DNA from: Humulus lupulus
Taxonomy: Eukaryota > Streptophyta > Magnoliopsida > Rosales > Cannabaceae
NCBI RefSeq assembly: GCF_963169125.1
Contig: NC_084793.1
Span: 219,134,652-219,198,651, forward strand
Length of the DNA stretch: 64,000 nucleotides
Reading direction: 5' to 3'
Each line of letters starts with the position of its first letter. Position 1 is the stretch's first letter. The notes beneath the pieces were generated by a model. It searched no databases and was not told the DNA's origin. It saw nothing but the letters and a program-made list of their open reading frames with translations. This document shows, piece by piece, positions 45,745 through 57,625 of the stretch. A program made the position numbers and the translations under genes.

Positions 45745-46815
45745 CATTGTCGGGTAGTCTTTCTTGAGGTGTCCTACCACCCCACACACATAATAGGCCT
45801 TAGCCCGACATTCACCTAGATGGCATCTTCTGCACCTCGTGCACTCAAGATAGCTCCTCCATGAATCACCACCTCCTTGACGGCCACCCTGAGTAGCCCG
45901 AACTCTCCTATCAGGACTAGGAGCGGTCGAAGCATCAGGGGTCTACCTCTTCAGATCACTGGGGCCTCTGCACCTACCACACCCAGAATAGGGAGGCACC
46001 GCCCTGCGACCCTCCCGCCTTACTACACTCTCCCTCCAGATCTTATTCTTCGCTTCCTCGGCAGTAAGAGCCTTCTCAACAGCCTAGGCATAAGTTGTCC
46101 CCCCAGGAACTGTTGTAATCCTCACATCCAGGGCTATCATAGCATTAAGCCCTCTAATAAATATGTCTTGCCTAGCTGCATCAGTAAGCACAAGATCTGG
46201 TGTGAACTTCGCAAGTCTATCAAACTTCAGAGCATATTGTGTAACTGTCATGTTGCCCTGAACCAACCCCACAAATTCATTAACCTTTGCTACCCTGATG
46301 GCAACATTGCAATACTTCTGGCTGAATAAATCCTTGAATCCTTTACAAGTTAATGCAGTAACATCCCTGGTCTGTGACGCCACTTCCCACCATATGCGGG
46401 CATCCTCTTTCAGCATATATGTGGCGCAGGCCACTCTATCATGTCCTTCTACCCTCATGAAATCCAGGATAGTAGTAATCATAATCCACTGTTCAGCCTT
46501 CGGTGGATTATGTCCTCCCTCAAAAATTGGGGGTTGCTGCTTCCTGAACTGCTCATACAACGGCTCTCATCTGTTCCCAACCTCTACTGGTTGTACAACT
46601 TGTACCACTACAGGTGGCACAATAGGGGCATCACTCCATGATGGAGCCTATTGTCGCAAAAGTCAGATCTGCTCATCTTGGCTCTGTATCCATGCTTGAA
46701 TGTCTGCCATAAGTTGCTGCCAGTTCTCAAAGACTGGCGGAGGGGTCTGGCCCTGGTCATCATCCCTTGACTCAAACCTACTGCCGATAAGTCATACAGA
46801 TTGTCTTGAACGCAT
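45745..46815 (-). pseudogene. gag: Gag of element A1
   Basis: ATG 46815 (MRSRQSV) starts a frame in register with the rest of the polyprotein. Six stops interrupt it (three TGA, three TAG by my reading), each explained by one C-to-T or G-to-A change. Core blocks are LYEQFRKQQPPIFEGG, TTILDFMRVEGHDRVACATY and ARIWWEVA, then VTQYALKFDRLAKFTPDLV and IFIRGLNAMIALDV. The zinc knuckle near 45760-45800 reads VCGVVGHLKKDYP: its first and last Cys both read Tyr, again G-to-A changes. A second Cys-rich motif CTRCRRCHLGEC lies just upstream. Confidence 0.92.
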
Positions 46816-47214
46816 AGCTATCCAAGTTAATCTGTAATCAATGACTCGGGGGTCAGACTATGATGACAAGGTAATAATCCTTCCATGATCCACCATTGGA
46901 ACTCAAAAATTCACAAACAATCAAGATATAACAGTTTATCCAAATATTCATCCATATATTCATTTACATGCATATCAATGCTAATAAGGATGCTCAATAT
47001 CATCACACAATAGTCAAGGGCCAGGCCCTATCAGTATCTCATGCTCCCTATTAATCAAACATATATCAGCATTTGTATTCCATTCTAATCATTTAAGCAC
47101 ATAAACATGTATACACAATTACCAAACCCTGAGTTGAGCTTGTCTTTAGCGGCGAATGTACATGTCCAGCAGGTCTTCAGGAACCCTTAAACCTAGGACA
47201 CTCTAATACCAAGT
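46816..47214 (-). other. Leader and primer binding site of element A1
   Basis: Minus strand: LTR end GGCGTTACA, then ACT and TGGTATTAGAG (47201-47211), which is the initiator tRNA-Met site with one mismatch, then about 390 bases of untranslated leader up to the gag ATG. Confidence 0.85.
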
Positions 47215-49715
47215 TGTAACGCCCTAGATAGCCAAGACTATTACATTGTGTGTTTATAAAAGTGCAAGACTTGCTAATTAAGTCATTTAGTTAGAAACGT
47301 GTTACTGAAACTATAATTGATCTAGGGTTAAAAGATTTTGGTTACAAAAGTTACATTTCATAAAACTTAACATTTGGTACATGGGATCCCAAAAGAAATA
47401 GAGTTTAAGAGACAGTTTACAAAAATTCCAGGTTATAAACATGTACTGGCCACTCTAAGGGAAAATCAGACATTTAGGCTTCTCTTGTCCTGTATCACTC
47501 CTCGTCCATGGCGGTCGATCAGCTGACTATGTACATTCAGCCTCAAAGCTCTCTAACTCAGGACTGGTCCACCTTGCCCTTGCCTTTACCTGCACCACGT
47601 AGTACCTGTGAGCCAAGGCCTAGCAAGAAAACCAGATAACAAAGCATAATCATCAATCAACCAACACGAAAACTCATAGAGCATAATTTTATATTCAGCA
47701 ATCCATAATATTCACATAATCAGGCATTCAACATACCAAGTTCATCAAATTAACATTAATAACCAATTCACATATCAACCAGTGTCGATGCCCTTAGGCC
47801 GCATCCCCTAGTTATCCCACTGACTCCGACCCGCTTAAACCAAGCTCAGTGAATATTAAGTTGTCCTCAGCTACGAGTGGCCGAGCCGTGCCCTGTGCGC
47901 AAATATTGACTTCGGCACTCTTAGGTCATTTATCACATGTCCCATGGCATAATACCATGTCATGAAATCACATATAGGGAGCTCTTAGACTCAAAATTAA
48001 CACATAACCGGGTGCAATTTCTTGCCTTTAGATTCAAATAGCTTCATTAGTGAAATCGACCCTCAAGCATGATCTCATACGAGTCTTGGCATACACCTAG
48101 TCACAGCCATGAATTAGAACCATTACTAAACTTCAATTCCAAAACCTAACCTCGAGACCAATCTTCAGCGCCCGGGAAGCCGTAATTCCACCAAACGGGG
48201 TGGTGGAATCAAACCCCGAGCCCCCGGGCAAAAACCCTAAGAAATAACCCAAAAATCCCCTTCTAAAACCAAGGTAGCGCTACAGCGCCATAAAGTGGGT
48301 GCTGTAGCACTACAAACAGAGTCAAAACGCCCAAGCAGCCCTGGCCTAGTGGTGTAGCTCCCATAGGCTAGCGCTACAGTGCTAGTTACAACACTCAACT
48401 TCCCATATTTGTCTCCTTTGAATTTCCTCGAACCAAACTTCTCCAAACCTTAACCATACCCCAAAACAAGCCTACCTACATCTATATCTCACCCCACACA
48501 ACCCAACAACACATAACCTTGCCACTTGCACCAACAAATAAGGAAAAAGCCATGTTTAAGCTTGAAGCTAAAAAAACTCAACAGAAAACCATATAGTCCA
48601 GAATTCAAGTGACAAAGTCTAGAGTTTCTTACCTTCAATTGGGAAATTCAACCTTAGGCTATCCTCCACACCTTCTCAGCTTTCAACTCTCAAATCCTCA
48701 GGCCTAATTCCCTAGAATTCCCATCCAAAACTTAGTTCTGAAATCTATTTCAACACAAAACCAGAAACTCAAGAACAACCTTGAAAATTACCTTAATTGG
48801 GTGAGTAACTTCTGCTAATCCTCACGCCTTATCAATAACCTTAGCCCCAAACACCAGCCCAAGTTCTCCCTGAGTTACAGCTCAAAAATTCCTTAAGAAA
48901 TGAAGAAGAAATCCTAACCCGAGAGAGAGAAAAGAGACCTCTGTTTTTCCTTCTTTCCTTTTCTTTCAGTTTCCTTTGGTTTCTAAACATTCCACTAAGT
49001 CATAAAGTAGATTGGTACTTATCTCTGTTTTAACCAAATGACCAATTTTCCCTCCCATTTAAATCCTAAGCCTTTAATCCTTTAAAGGGCATTTTGGTAA
49101 TTTGTTCCCAATTCCTGCTAATTCCTCGAGTATCTCTAATAATTACCGCTTACATTTCGACACCTAACTAATCACCAATTATATTCCTCAATACCAAACA
49201 GCCTCACATATATATCCTAAATTCCAAAAAATACCCCTAAGACTCACCCCGAGCCAGGTATAAATCCCCACCGTGACTTTTATGCTAAACCGCTCACTAG
49301 GATCGCCTCGAGTCACAAGCTGCAAATATATCCACATAATAATGTGGTTTCAACAATTTATTACAAATATTTACATGTATGCCCTCAACTTCATACTAGA
49401 ACCACGATGAGTCAATAAAACCTTTTCAAACTAAGTCCAAAAATTCCTTGAGTAAGAATCGTTGGATCATCACTTATTCAATGAATAGACATAATGACTA
49501 AAAATCGGTCAAAATTACGAATATGTCCTTATAACCTAATCAGGGCCTACATACATACTAGTACACATAGTCATTCATCACATATATTCAAATAATCATA
49601 TAAGCATGCTTATCACATAACCATTTAATCATTTAAATCACACATAATCTAGTTATGCCCTCCCGACACACTAATCAAGGCCCTTGAGCCTTATTAGTAA
49701 TTTTGGGTCGTTACA
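47215..49715 (-). repeat. 5' LTR of element A1, 2501 bp
   Basis: Same ends as the 3' LTR. It differs by an extra 117 bp at 49390-49506 that is absent from the 3' LTR and from LTR A2, and by a longer motif cluster (48272-48385) containing an additional GGTGTAGCTCC..GGCTAGCGCTAC stretch. Confidence 0.95.
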
Positions 49716-51061
49716 GCTTTAGGCCTATGAAATTTCCCATTTGATTATAAGCCCAAAGGACTAAAAATCAAGGCTTGTATTATTTTCTATTGATTTAATT
49801 AATTAAATAATTATTTAAATCTTTTATCAAAATAATTATTTATAATTTGAACCTTGATTTAAACTTATTTATTAGTTTAGATACCAATTTATCTTAATTA
49901 ATAAATCTGCCATAATTTCTCTTTTCTTCTCAAAATTACATAACTTTGTGAAACTATCCAAAATTGACCTGGTCAACTTTGATAATTCTAAATGATAATT
50001 AAATCAATTAATTGAGACTATCTAGATGATTTTATCCAAGGTATAATGGGGACCATGGGCCTATGAAATCAAGCTCCAATAAGTTATCATAAATCTAACA
50101 AATAAATTTACTAACTTATTAATTCCTCGTGACTCCACTATAGACTCGGAATTGCACTCTTGAATTCATAGAACGCTCTATAAAAAATATAGATACGCTA
50201 TTAATTATCCATTGTTACAACCATAATTGTCACTCAATCCTCTATAGACGATCTAAATGAGATAGGACTAAAATATCCTTTTACCCCTCATTGTATTTTA
50301 TCCTTAAAACACTTAGTTCCTTGTAAATGATATTTTAGTATACTAATTTAATTACTGAAATGAGATCTTTATCATTTAACACCTTGAACCAAACTAATAG
50401 GAAACCATCGTTTCACTTCTTCATCTGAAGCTATAGATGTTCATATCTATGATTAACACTCCAACTCAATTATACCACCGAGTTCCCAAGATGTAAGTAT
50501 GGGCTATTCCGTAGGGTAAGCTGGTAACGAACAAGTCAAAGAACTCAAATAATACAATCAGTTAGAATACTAACCATTCAGAATTGTGATTGAATTGACC
50601 TATGGTCAACTATATGATATGAATAGAATAAATAATAATGGTATGTTTACTTATCTTATCAATTGTCAATATCGGTCCTGCCCGATGTAACAAATACATC
50701 CGATCTTATCTACTTTGCTAATGTTCTGGAAAGAACATAACACCACAATGTTTAAGTAGATCATATCGTAGATTGGCAAGTCAATGTAAATCCTGTGCAC
50801 TAACTAATCTTAGGACTAACTTATTTTAATCTTAGGACTAACATATAATCATATTTATATTCCACTGTGATTACGTCACTATAAATAAGATTAGTTATAT
50901 GCTCGAGATTTAATAGAAGTTTATATTAAACAAATAATCATGAAAATAAAACATGTGAGCTAAGTGATTGACCAAGTCAAAAAATGATTTCTATTCTTTT
51001 ATTGATAATAAAATGAGATTACTAAGAATTTGGGTTTTAATTAGGGCATAAAACCCCAACA

Positions 51062-51370
51062 GCTGTGTGGCTTAAAAAGTTCAATTATGATCTAGAAGGT
51101 GTTCTAGACATGGATAAGCCACTGGTTATGTACTGTGACAACAGTGGGGCAGTAGCTAACTCAAAGGAACTGAGGAATCATAAGAGGGGAAAGCATATCA
51201 AGAGGAAGTACCACTTGATCAGGGATATTGGTGACAGAGGAGATGTAGGTGTTATGAAGATAGCTTCATAACATAACCTTTTAGACCCTTTTACTAAGAC
51301 TTTAGCTACCAAGTCTTTTAATGATCATGTTAGAAACATGGGCTTGAGAGAGATGCATCATTTGCTTTAG
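51062..51370 (+). pseudogene. pol: RNaseH end of copia element D
   Basis: Continues the RNaseH frame cut at 39361: VWLKKFNYDLEGV, then MYCDNSGAVANSKELRNHKR and GKHIKRKYHLIRDI. After one TAA (51268-51270) it finishes with LLDPFTKTLATKSFNDHVR and stops at TAG 51368-51370. CDNSGA carries the RNaseH catalytic Asp. The polypurine tract follows at once, as in other copia elements. Confidence 0.9.
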
Positions 51371-51384
51371 GGAAAGTGGGAGAT
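51371..51384 (+). other. Polypurine tract of element D
   Basis: GGAAAGTGGGAGAT followed by TGTTAAGAATTG, the LTR start. Confidence 0.85.
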
Positions 51385-53197
51385 TGTTAAGAATTGTATC
51401 CTTTAGAGCATATGTGTTGAACAATGTTTTATAAAATAATTTTTTGCATACATTGATTATTTATTATTACTATTAGAATAATATTATATGAATATCATAA
51501 AATTCCCAAATTTGTTATTGTGACTACAATCTTGTATTGGTACGAGAGGATTAAGATTGTAGGGAATGAATTTAAATAGTTTGTAGTGAAACAAAGTTAT
51601 ATGGAATCTTTGGATTAAATACTACAAGTACGGCTCACTAGTATTATGAATACATGCAATCTAGATTCGGATTACTAATGTAGTAGGACATCTTAGTGGA
51701 GATACTTTGTATAAAGTTGTTATACATGAGTGGGACCTGATATGTTATTAATACTTAACTAAATATTATTTGTTTTATAAGTACTAAGTAAACATATCAA
51801 TAAGATGATCATATACAAATTAATCTTAATCCTAAAGTTATTATGAACTCATGTTTATGCCATTGAGTTCTTTGATTCACTCATTATGGTTTGCTGAAAT
51901 GATCAGGCTGGAAAATTTTATTTTGGGAGCTCATTGGTGTATATTGTTGGGGACATAATATACAAATATGGAATCTATACCTTTTTTTAGAAGAATTGAG
52001 TAATGGTTTATCTTAAGGGTTAGCTTTTGCAACTGAAAGGTTATTGAGCACAAATTCATAAATCAGTTTATGAATTAACATTCAATAGTAAAGTTAATGG
52101 TACTTAAGGAAACAATATAAAATTAAAGAGGAAAAATGGTATCTTAACCCTACTATAATTATGAACCATTAATTGAGGATTAAATTGTATGTAATGATTA
52201 AATCGATGGGTGCTTTTTAAATTTAAAAAGCACTCATTAAATAAATGTCTATAATTACAAGAGTCCATTCTCATATTTTTAGTGGAATACTATTGAGATT
52301 AATAAAATAAGGTTATTATATTAAAGATATTTAATTAATATATAAATTTATTGGAGCTTGAAATTATAGATCCATAGGTCCCCAAGGTGGCTCTATCAAC
52401 ACAATTCAAGGTAAGAATTGAAAGTGGGAAAAATCAAGGAAATGGCATATTTTGAAGAAATTTGTCCTTTTGGGTCAAATATGTAAATGAGATAAATTAA
52501 TTAATGTAATTTTTTTATTAAAATGGTATTTTTGAAATTGGTATTTAAATATTTAAGGTAATTAATTTTGAATTAATTAGTTTTATTTGTTTAAATAATG
52601 TGAAAAGATAATTCAAATGATTCAAAATTGCTTTGAATTAAATTGAAAGTTATTCATTAATTAATCTTATAAGATTAGGTATCAGGTTTAGATATTTTTT
52701 AATAAATGGTTATTAAATAATAATAAAATAAAAGTGGTTAAGACACATATCCCTGAAATTGGGATGTGCTACATGCCAATCACAGTGCTTGCATTGTGAT
52801 TGGCGTGTGACTAGGTCCAAGAACAGTCTTGGATATTTCTTTTATTTATTTAATTAATTAGTTTATAATTTGAATTTTGAATTTATTAATTCTTTTATAA
52901 ATCTATCTGATAGAAAATTAGTTTCAAGAAACATAGAACAAGGTTCTAAAGAATTCTAAGCCTTTCACACACATAGAAAAATATATCGTAATATTTTTCC
53001 TATCCCTGAAAATTGTCTGAGACCTGAAAATTCAAAGATCTCATGTGTTGAGAATATCTTGTGAATTAGAAAATTCCCACCACAACTCTACGTGCCCACA
53101 CTCGTCATGAAATGTAGAGATACATCTTGGACGATCTTGGTCTAAGTATTTTGGAGACTGCTTTGCATTTGATGTTCATAGGTGATAAAAATTATAG
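51385..53197 (+). repeat. 3' LTR of element D, cut by element E
   Basis: Starts TGTTAAGAATTGTATCC. AT-rich, at least 1813 bp; its end lies beyond element E and is not in the window. It contains a perfect hairpin at 52775-52804 and a typical copia-type GATCTCATGTGTTGAGAA block near 53037. Confidence 0.85.
52775..52804. repeat. Hairpin with two CCAAT boxes in D's LTR
   Basis: GCCAATCACA, 10-base loop, TGTGATTGGC: perfect 10-bp arms, each holding a CCAAT box in opposite orientation. Confidence 0.85.
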
Positions 53198-55211
53198 TGT
53201 CCCAGATTTTACTTAGCTAGATAGTAGTAGTAGATAGTATTAGTTTGTAGTAGGTTAGTTTCTGTGGATTTTGGTTCAAGCCGAGACTTAGTTGGAAACT
53301 CATAGCAACAGTTATGGATTTTATAAGTTTAACCTATAGTTTAGAAATATTAATTATAACATAAGGTTTGATTAATATTGCTGGTCCTAGAAATATTAAT
53401 TATTATAACCTAAGGTTTAGATAGAATTAATAAGAGTATGACACTTGTCATAATCATGTGTTATTAAGGATTTAAGTATTTTTGTATGGATAGTTTGAAT
53501 AAAAGAAAGATCTAGAAGCTATAGAACCTTCCAGAAACGATTAGGATCACGTTTAGACTTAGTCAAAGTTGTTTTATAAATTCAAAATATGCTAAAAAAG
53601 TGCAAATACGTGATTGATATATCAACGTATGTCGATATATCGCAGCTATAAGGGTCGATATATCACCTACGGACGAACAAACGGGGCTCGGGAAAATGGT
53701 GTAGGCGATGTATCACCCCTAGGAGTGCATTTTTTTAATCTTGAGGATTTTTAAATCAAAAAATAGCCTTAGCCACTTGGACCTGCCTTTGAACGATTTT
53801 GACCGAGTTCTGGGCGTCTGTTGAACGAAAATTCAAAAAAAATTCATTTTAAATTCATTTATTTATTCAAATTAAAAGAGGATAGTTTTACTCCTTGAAC
53901 TCTATAAATAGGACCTAGTACTCAGCCATTTTCTTCATTCTTCAAGCAGTCTTCAGACCCTTCAAATTGCTAAGGTTACTATAGAGAGAAACACTTGGGA
54001 TTTTGAGTTAAAAGCTTTATCATTCTAAGCTTTTCTAAACACTTGGAAAGTAAGATATAGAGTTATTTCAGTATCGAGGTATAGATCAAGTCCTAAGATC
54101 ATTGGAGGTATTCTTATCCTTAAGTTCAGTATTTCATAGTTCTTTAGTTTTCTTTTATTTTCTTTCAGATCTTAACTTTTGTTTATGATTCTTGGTTAGG
54201 TGTTTAAGTTTCTTGAAACTTAAGGTTCTTTTCAGTAAGTTTCTTCTCGGATGGTTTAGTTTTCTTTTTCATCTCTTTTCTTTAGAAACTCACCATTCTT
54301 ACTATTGGTTTTTGAGTGTTCCCAATCCCGTTCTTATCTCCATATCCCATGTTTTTGGTAAGGAAAATAGGTTAGATTAATTGTGTTTATATGTTTATGT
54401 TATGATATGTTTTATGCTATAATATGTATATGTATAAATATGTTGTAGTCCTTGGGCCTATGACTTGCTTAGATAGCAAGCCCCAAGAATATGTTTTGTA
54501 GTCGCTTGGGCATATGACTTGCTTAGAAAGCAAGCCCCAAGAATTTTTATCATTTTCATGGTTTAGAGTTATGATTTACCCTGCCTCGATTAGTAGACAA
54601 AGGACCTAGATGGGTTATCATATACTACCATGAGATCTAACTTACCTCGATTAGTAGACAGAGGACCTGGATGGTTTTATCACATGTCATGTTAATGAGT
54701 TAAGGGCCATTAATATTGTAGTCCTATATGATATACGTTTTTATAATCATATGTTTTATAGTATATGTTTATGTTATAGTCTTATGTTTATGATGTATGC
54801 TAGTAGATTTTCCTTACTGGGCATTAGGCTCATTCCTTTATTTTTAGCTTGATGCAGGAAAGATTCATGGCAGCTTGGCTTGTGTGTTGAGGATGAATGG
54901 ATTGAATGGACTGCGTGAACGATCGAGGATGACGCTATTTTTAAGTCTTTTGAATTATGTTTCTCTTGTAATTTCGCACTTAGGTTTTTTTTTTAAACAA
55001 TTGATTTAAGTTTATGGTTTATATTTTTATGTATTAAACAATGGGTACCCATACCGTATTTTATATTTCATATTTTACTTTGTATTTTGCACAATATTTA
55101 TTTTGGGGTTTTAAATAAAGTTATGTTATTTCTTATGTATGTTTCCCAAAATAGTAGCTATGTCCAGTTGTTTTAATGGTCCAAGGTTTTAGAAATAGTT
55201 GGGGCATTACA
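53198..55211 (+). repeat. 5' LTR of element E, 2014 bp
   Basis: TGTCCCAGATTTTAC to GGGGCATTACA, directly followed by the primer site. A cluster of GATATATC motifs (53616-53723) lies upstream of the TATA box. Two near-identical segments with GACTTGCTTAGAwAGCAAGC palindromes occur at 54450-54550, and a CTCGATTAGTAGACA(A/G)AGGACCT duplication at 54585-54670. Confidence 0.93.
53903..53910 (+). promoter_or_regulatory. TATA box in E LTR
   Basis: TATAAATA followed by GGACCTAGTACTCAGCC, about 705 bp into the LTR; a probable U3/R promoter. Confidence 0.65.
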
Positions 55212-55213
55212 GT

Positions 55214-55224
55214 TGGTATCAGAG
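55214..55224 (+). other. Primer binding site of element E
   Basis: TGGTATCAGAG two bases after the LTR end; initiator tRNA-Met type. Confidence 0.9.
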
Positions 55225-55294
55225 AAACAGTTCACATGCATGAAGTTCTCCTTGATACACACGCACAAGCTCCGAATCTAACCGCTAATATAAG

Positions 55295-57625
55295 TGTAAC
55301 GGCCCAAATTTACTAATAAGGCTTAAGGGCCTTGATTAGTGTGTCGGGAGGGCATAATTGGAATATATGTGATTTAATGATTAAAAGTATGCTATATGAC
55401 TATTTGAATATCTGAGATGCATGACTATGTGTATTAGTATGCATGTAGGCCCTGATTACGTTAGAAAGGGCATAATTGTAATTTTGGCCCGTTGAGGGCA
55501 TAACTGTATATATATGTGATAATTGTTGAGACCACATTATTATGTGGATATATTTGTGATCTGTGATTTGAGACGATCCTGGTGAGCAGGTTAGCGAAAA
55601 AGTCACGGCGGGGATTTATACCCGGCTCGGGGCAAGCCTGGGGGTATAAATGGGAATCTAGAGAATATATTGGGGTCTATCTTGATATTGAGGAATATAA
55701 TTGGCAATTAATTAGGTATCGGGAAGTAAGCAGAAAATATTAAAGACACTTGAGGAATTAGCGGGAATTGGGTAAAATGACCAAAAAGCCCCTAGGTGGA
55801 TTAAAGGATTTAGAATTAAAGGGGAGGGTATTGTGGTCATTTGGCATATAAAGATAGGCATAACTGAGGCTTTATGCTTAGTGGAGTTTGTAGAATGAAG
55901 TAGAAGTCTAAAGAAAGAAAGGAAAGGAAAGAAAGAAAAGAAGGGAAAGAAGAGCGGGCCATTTTGTCAAGGTCGGTCTAGGTTTTTCTTCATCAGTTCT
56001 TGAGGTATTTTGAAGCAGAAACTCAGGGGAAGCCAGAGTAAAGCTTGAGGCTAGAATCCTTGGTCTGGCTTGAAGAATTGGCAAGGGTCTAGCAAGATCA
56101 AACCATTTAGTTGAGGTAAGACTTTTAAGTTTCTTCAATTTCTGGTTTTGGTATTGAACTAAGGATTCTAAGCTGAATTTGATGGGAACACTAGGGAATT
56201 CAAACCAAGGATTGAGGAGGAGTAAGCCAAGGAGGTGTAGAGGCTGACTTAAGGTCGAATCCCCATTGAAGGTATGAAATTCTAAGCTCTAAATTATGAA
56301 GTTTTGATTGTTGTGCTGAAGTTTCTAAGTTTGAGGTTCAACCATGGTGAATTTTGAGATTAGGGATGCATGTGATTGGGTTTTGGGTATTTGGGATGCT
56401 TAGGATGAGTGGATCATGTTGATAAGCTTATTTTTAGGTTTGGTTGAAAAATGGAAAAGTTTTGGTAAGGCTTGGCTCGGAGAAATCGCAGGAAGGAAAA
56501 TGCAGTGTTGTTGGTTCTATGACTAGCGCTACAGTGCTAGCCTTTGGGCACTGTAGCGCTAGGCTAGGTTGTCTGGGGGTTTTTGGGTCCTTCTTATAGC
56601 GCTGTATCACCCTCCAAAGAGCGATGTAGCGCTACCCTGCTTCCTGAAGAGGGTTTTTGAGTTATTTTCAACGGTTTTTGCCCAGGGGTTCGGGGTTCGA
56701 TTCCACCACCCCGTTTGGTGGAATTAGAGATTCCCAAGGTTAGGTTTTGGACATGAGGGTTGGTGATAACTCTGATCTATGGTTGTGACTAGGTGTGCGC
56801 TAGGGCTCAAGAGGGATCGTGCTCGAGGATCAAGTGAACGAAGCTAGCGAATTCAAAGGTAAGAAAACTGCACTCGGTTATTTGTTTGTGATGGGACTAA
56901 GTGCTCCTGATATCTGTATAATTTCAATGATGGTATTATGCCATGGGACATGTGATAAACGACCTAAGGGTTCCGTATACAATACTTGCGCACAGGGCGC
57001 GGCTTGTCCACTGGTAGTCGAGGACAGCTTAATATTCACTGAGCTCGGTTTAAGCGGGCCGGAGTCAGTGGGATAAACAGAGGGTGCGGCCTAAGGGCGC
57101 TAACCCTAGTTATCATTTGTGATTAAATATTGATGTGAAATGACATGTTTGGTATACTTGATTATCATGGATGTTTGGTCTAATGAGAATATGTTTATGT
57201 GATATGAGATATTGAATTGTCTGATGATTGTTTATGCTCTATTATTTTGTTTTCTTGCTGGGCCTTGGCTCACTGGTGCTACGTGGTGCAGGTAAAGGCA
57301 AAGGCAAGTTGGACCAATCCTGAGATGGAGAGTTGCGGGGTTGAATGTACATAGTCAGCTGTTCGACCACCATGGCTGAGGAGTGGATCAAGACAAGGAA
57401 TGCCTATCAGTCTGTTTTGCCTTAGAGTGGCTAATTACTGTATTTAAATCTTGGATCTTACAGAAAATGTTTATTTATAAGAAATGCAGCTTTTGAGACC
57501 AAAATCTTTTAACCCTAGTTCCATTATGGTTTCGGTAACACGTTTTTAATTAAATGACTTGATTAGCAAGTCTAGCACTTTTATAAACACACAGTGTAAC
57601 AGTCTTGGCTATCCAGGGCATTACT
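55295..57625 (+). mobile_element. Solo LTR A2 (same family as A1), 2331 bp
   Basis: Starts TGTAACGGCCCAAATTTAC and ends GGCATTAC(T). It matches the A1 LTRs end to end, without the 117-bp segment. It carries the TAGCGCTACAG motif cluster at 56524-56637. Flanks ATAAG and TTTAT do not form a clear duplication. It splits the leader of element E. The 85-residue frame at 56819-57076 is LTR sequence, not a gene. Confidence 0.85.

Larger units (their letters stand above)
39884..49715 (-). mobile_element. Element A1: full-length Tekay-like gypsy chromovirus, 9832 bp
   Basis: Perfect target duplication GCTTT at 39879-39883 and 49716-49720. LTRs 39884-42256 and 47215-49715, interior 4958 bp with primer site, gag, protease, RT, RNaseH, integrase, chromodomain-like end and polypurine tract in the expected order on the minus strand. 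Large LTRs and the chromodomain-like end point to the Tekay lineage. The frame is held almost throughout: one 1-base loss in RT and 13 stops by my count. Confidence 0.95.
39362..51061 (-). mobile_element. Solo LTR C (copia, B-like), 1863 bp net, TSD GCTGT, interrupted by A1
   Basis: Left edge TGTTGGGAAAC and right edge AAACCCCAACA, with perfect duplications GCTGT at 39357-39361 and 51062-51066. After removing A1 and one GCTTT it is 1863 bp. The minus strand begins TGTTGGGGTTTTATGCCCT, as in the B LTRs, and shares the GTAGGGTAAGCTGGTAACGA block (near 50512 here, inverted relative to B), so it is a relative of B's LTR. No internal region remains. Confidence 0.88.
19199..53197 (+). mobile_element. 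Element D: Ty1/copia retrotransposon, oldest layer of the nested stack
   Basis: D is visible as four pieces: integrase and start of RT (19199-20776), RT and RNaseH (38424-39361), RNaseH end (51062-51370), and polypurine tract plus 3' LTR (51371-53197). The reading frame rejoins across each insertion once the 5-bp duplications are removed: element B sits in RT (GTTGT/GCTGC) and solo LTR C in RNaseH (GCTGT/GCTGT). The 3' LTR is cut by element E. The 5' LTR is not identified. Order integrase before RT marks it as copia. Confidence 0.87.

Noticed and set aside
56819..57076. 85-codon frame with Cys residues
   Set aside because: Lies wholly in LTR A2; no homology beyond LTR-LTR similarity.
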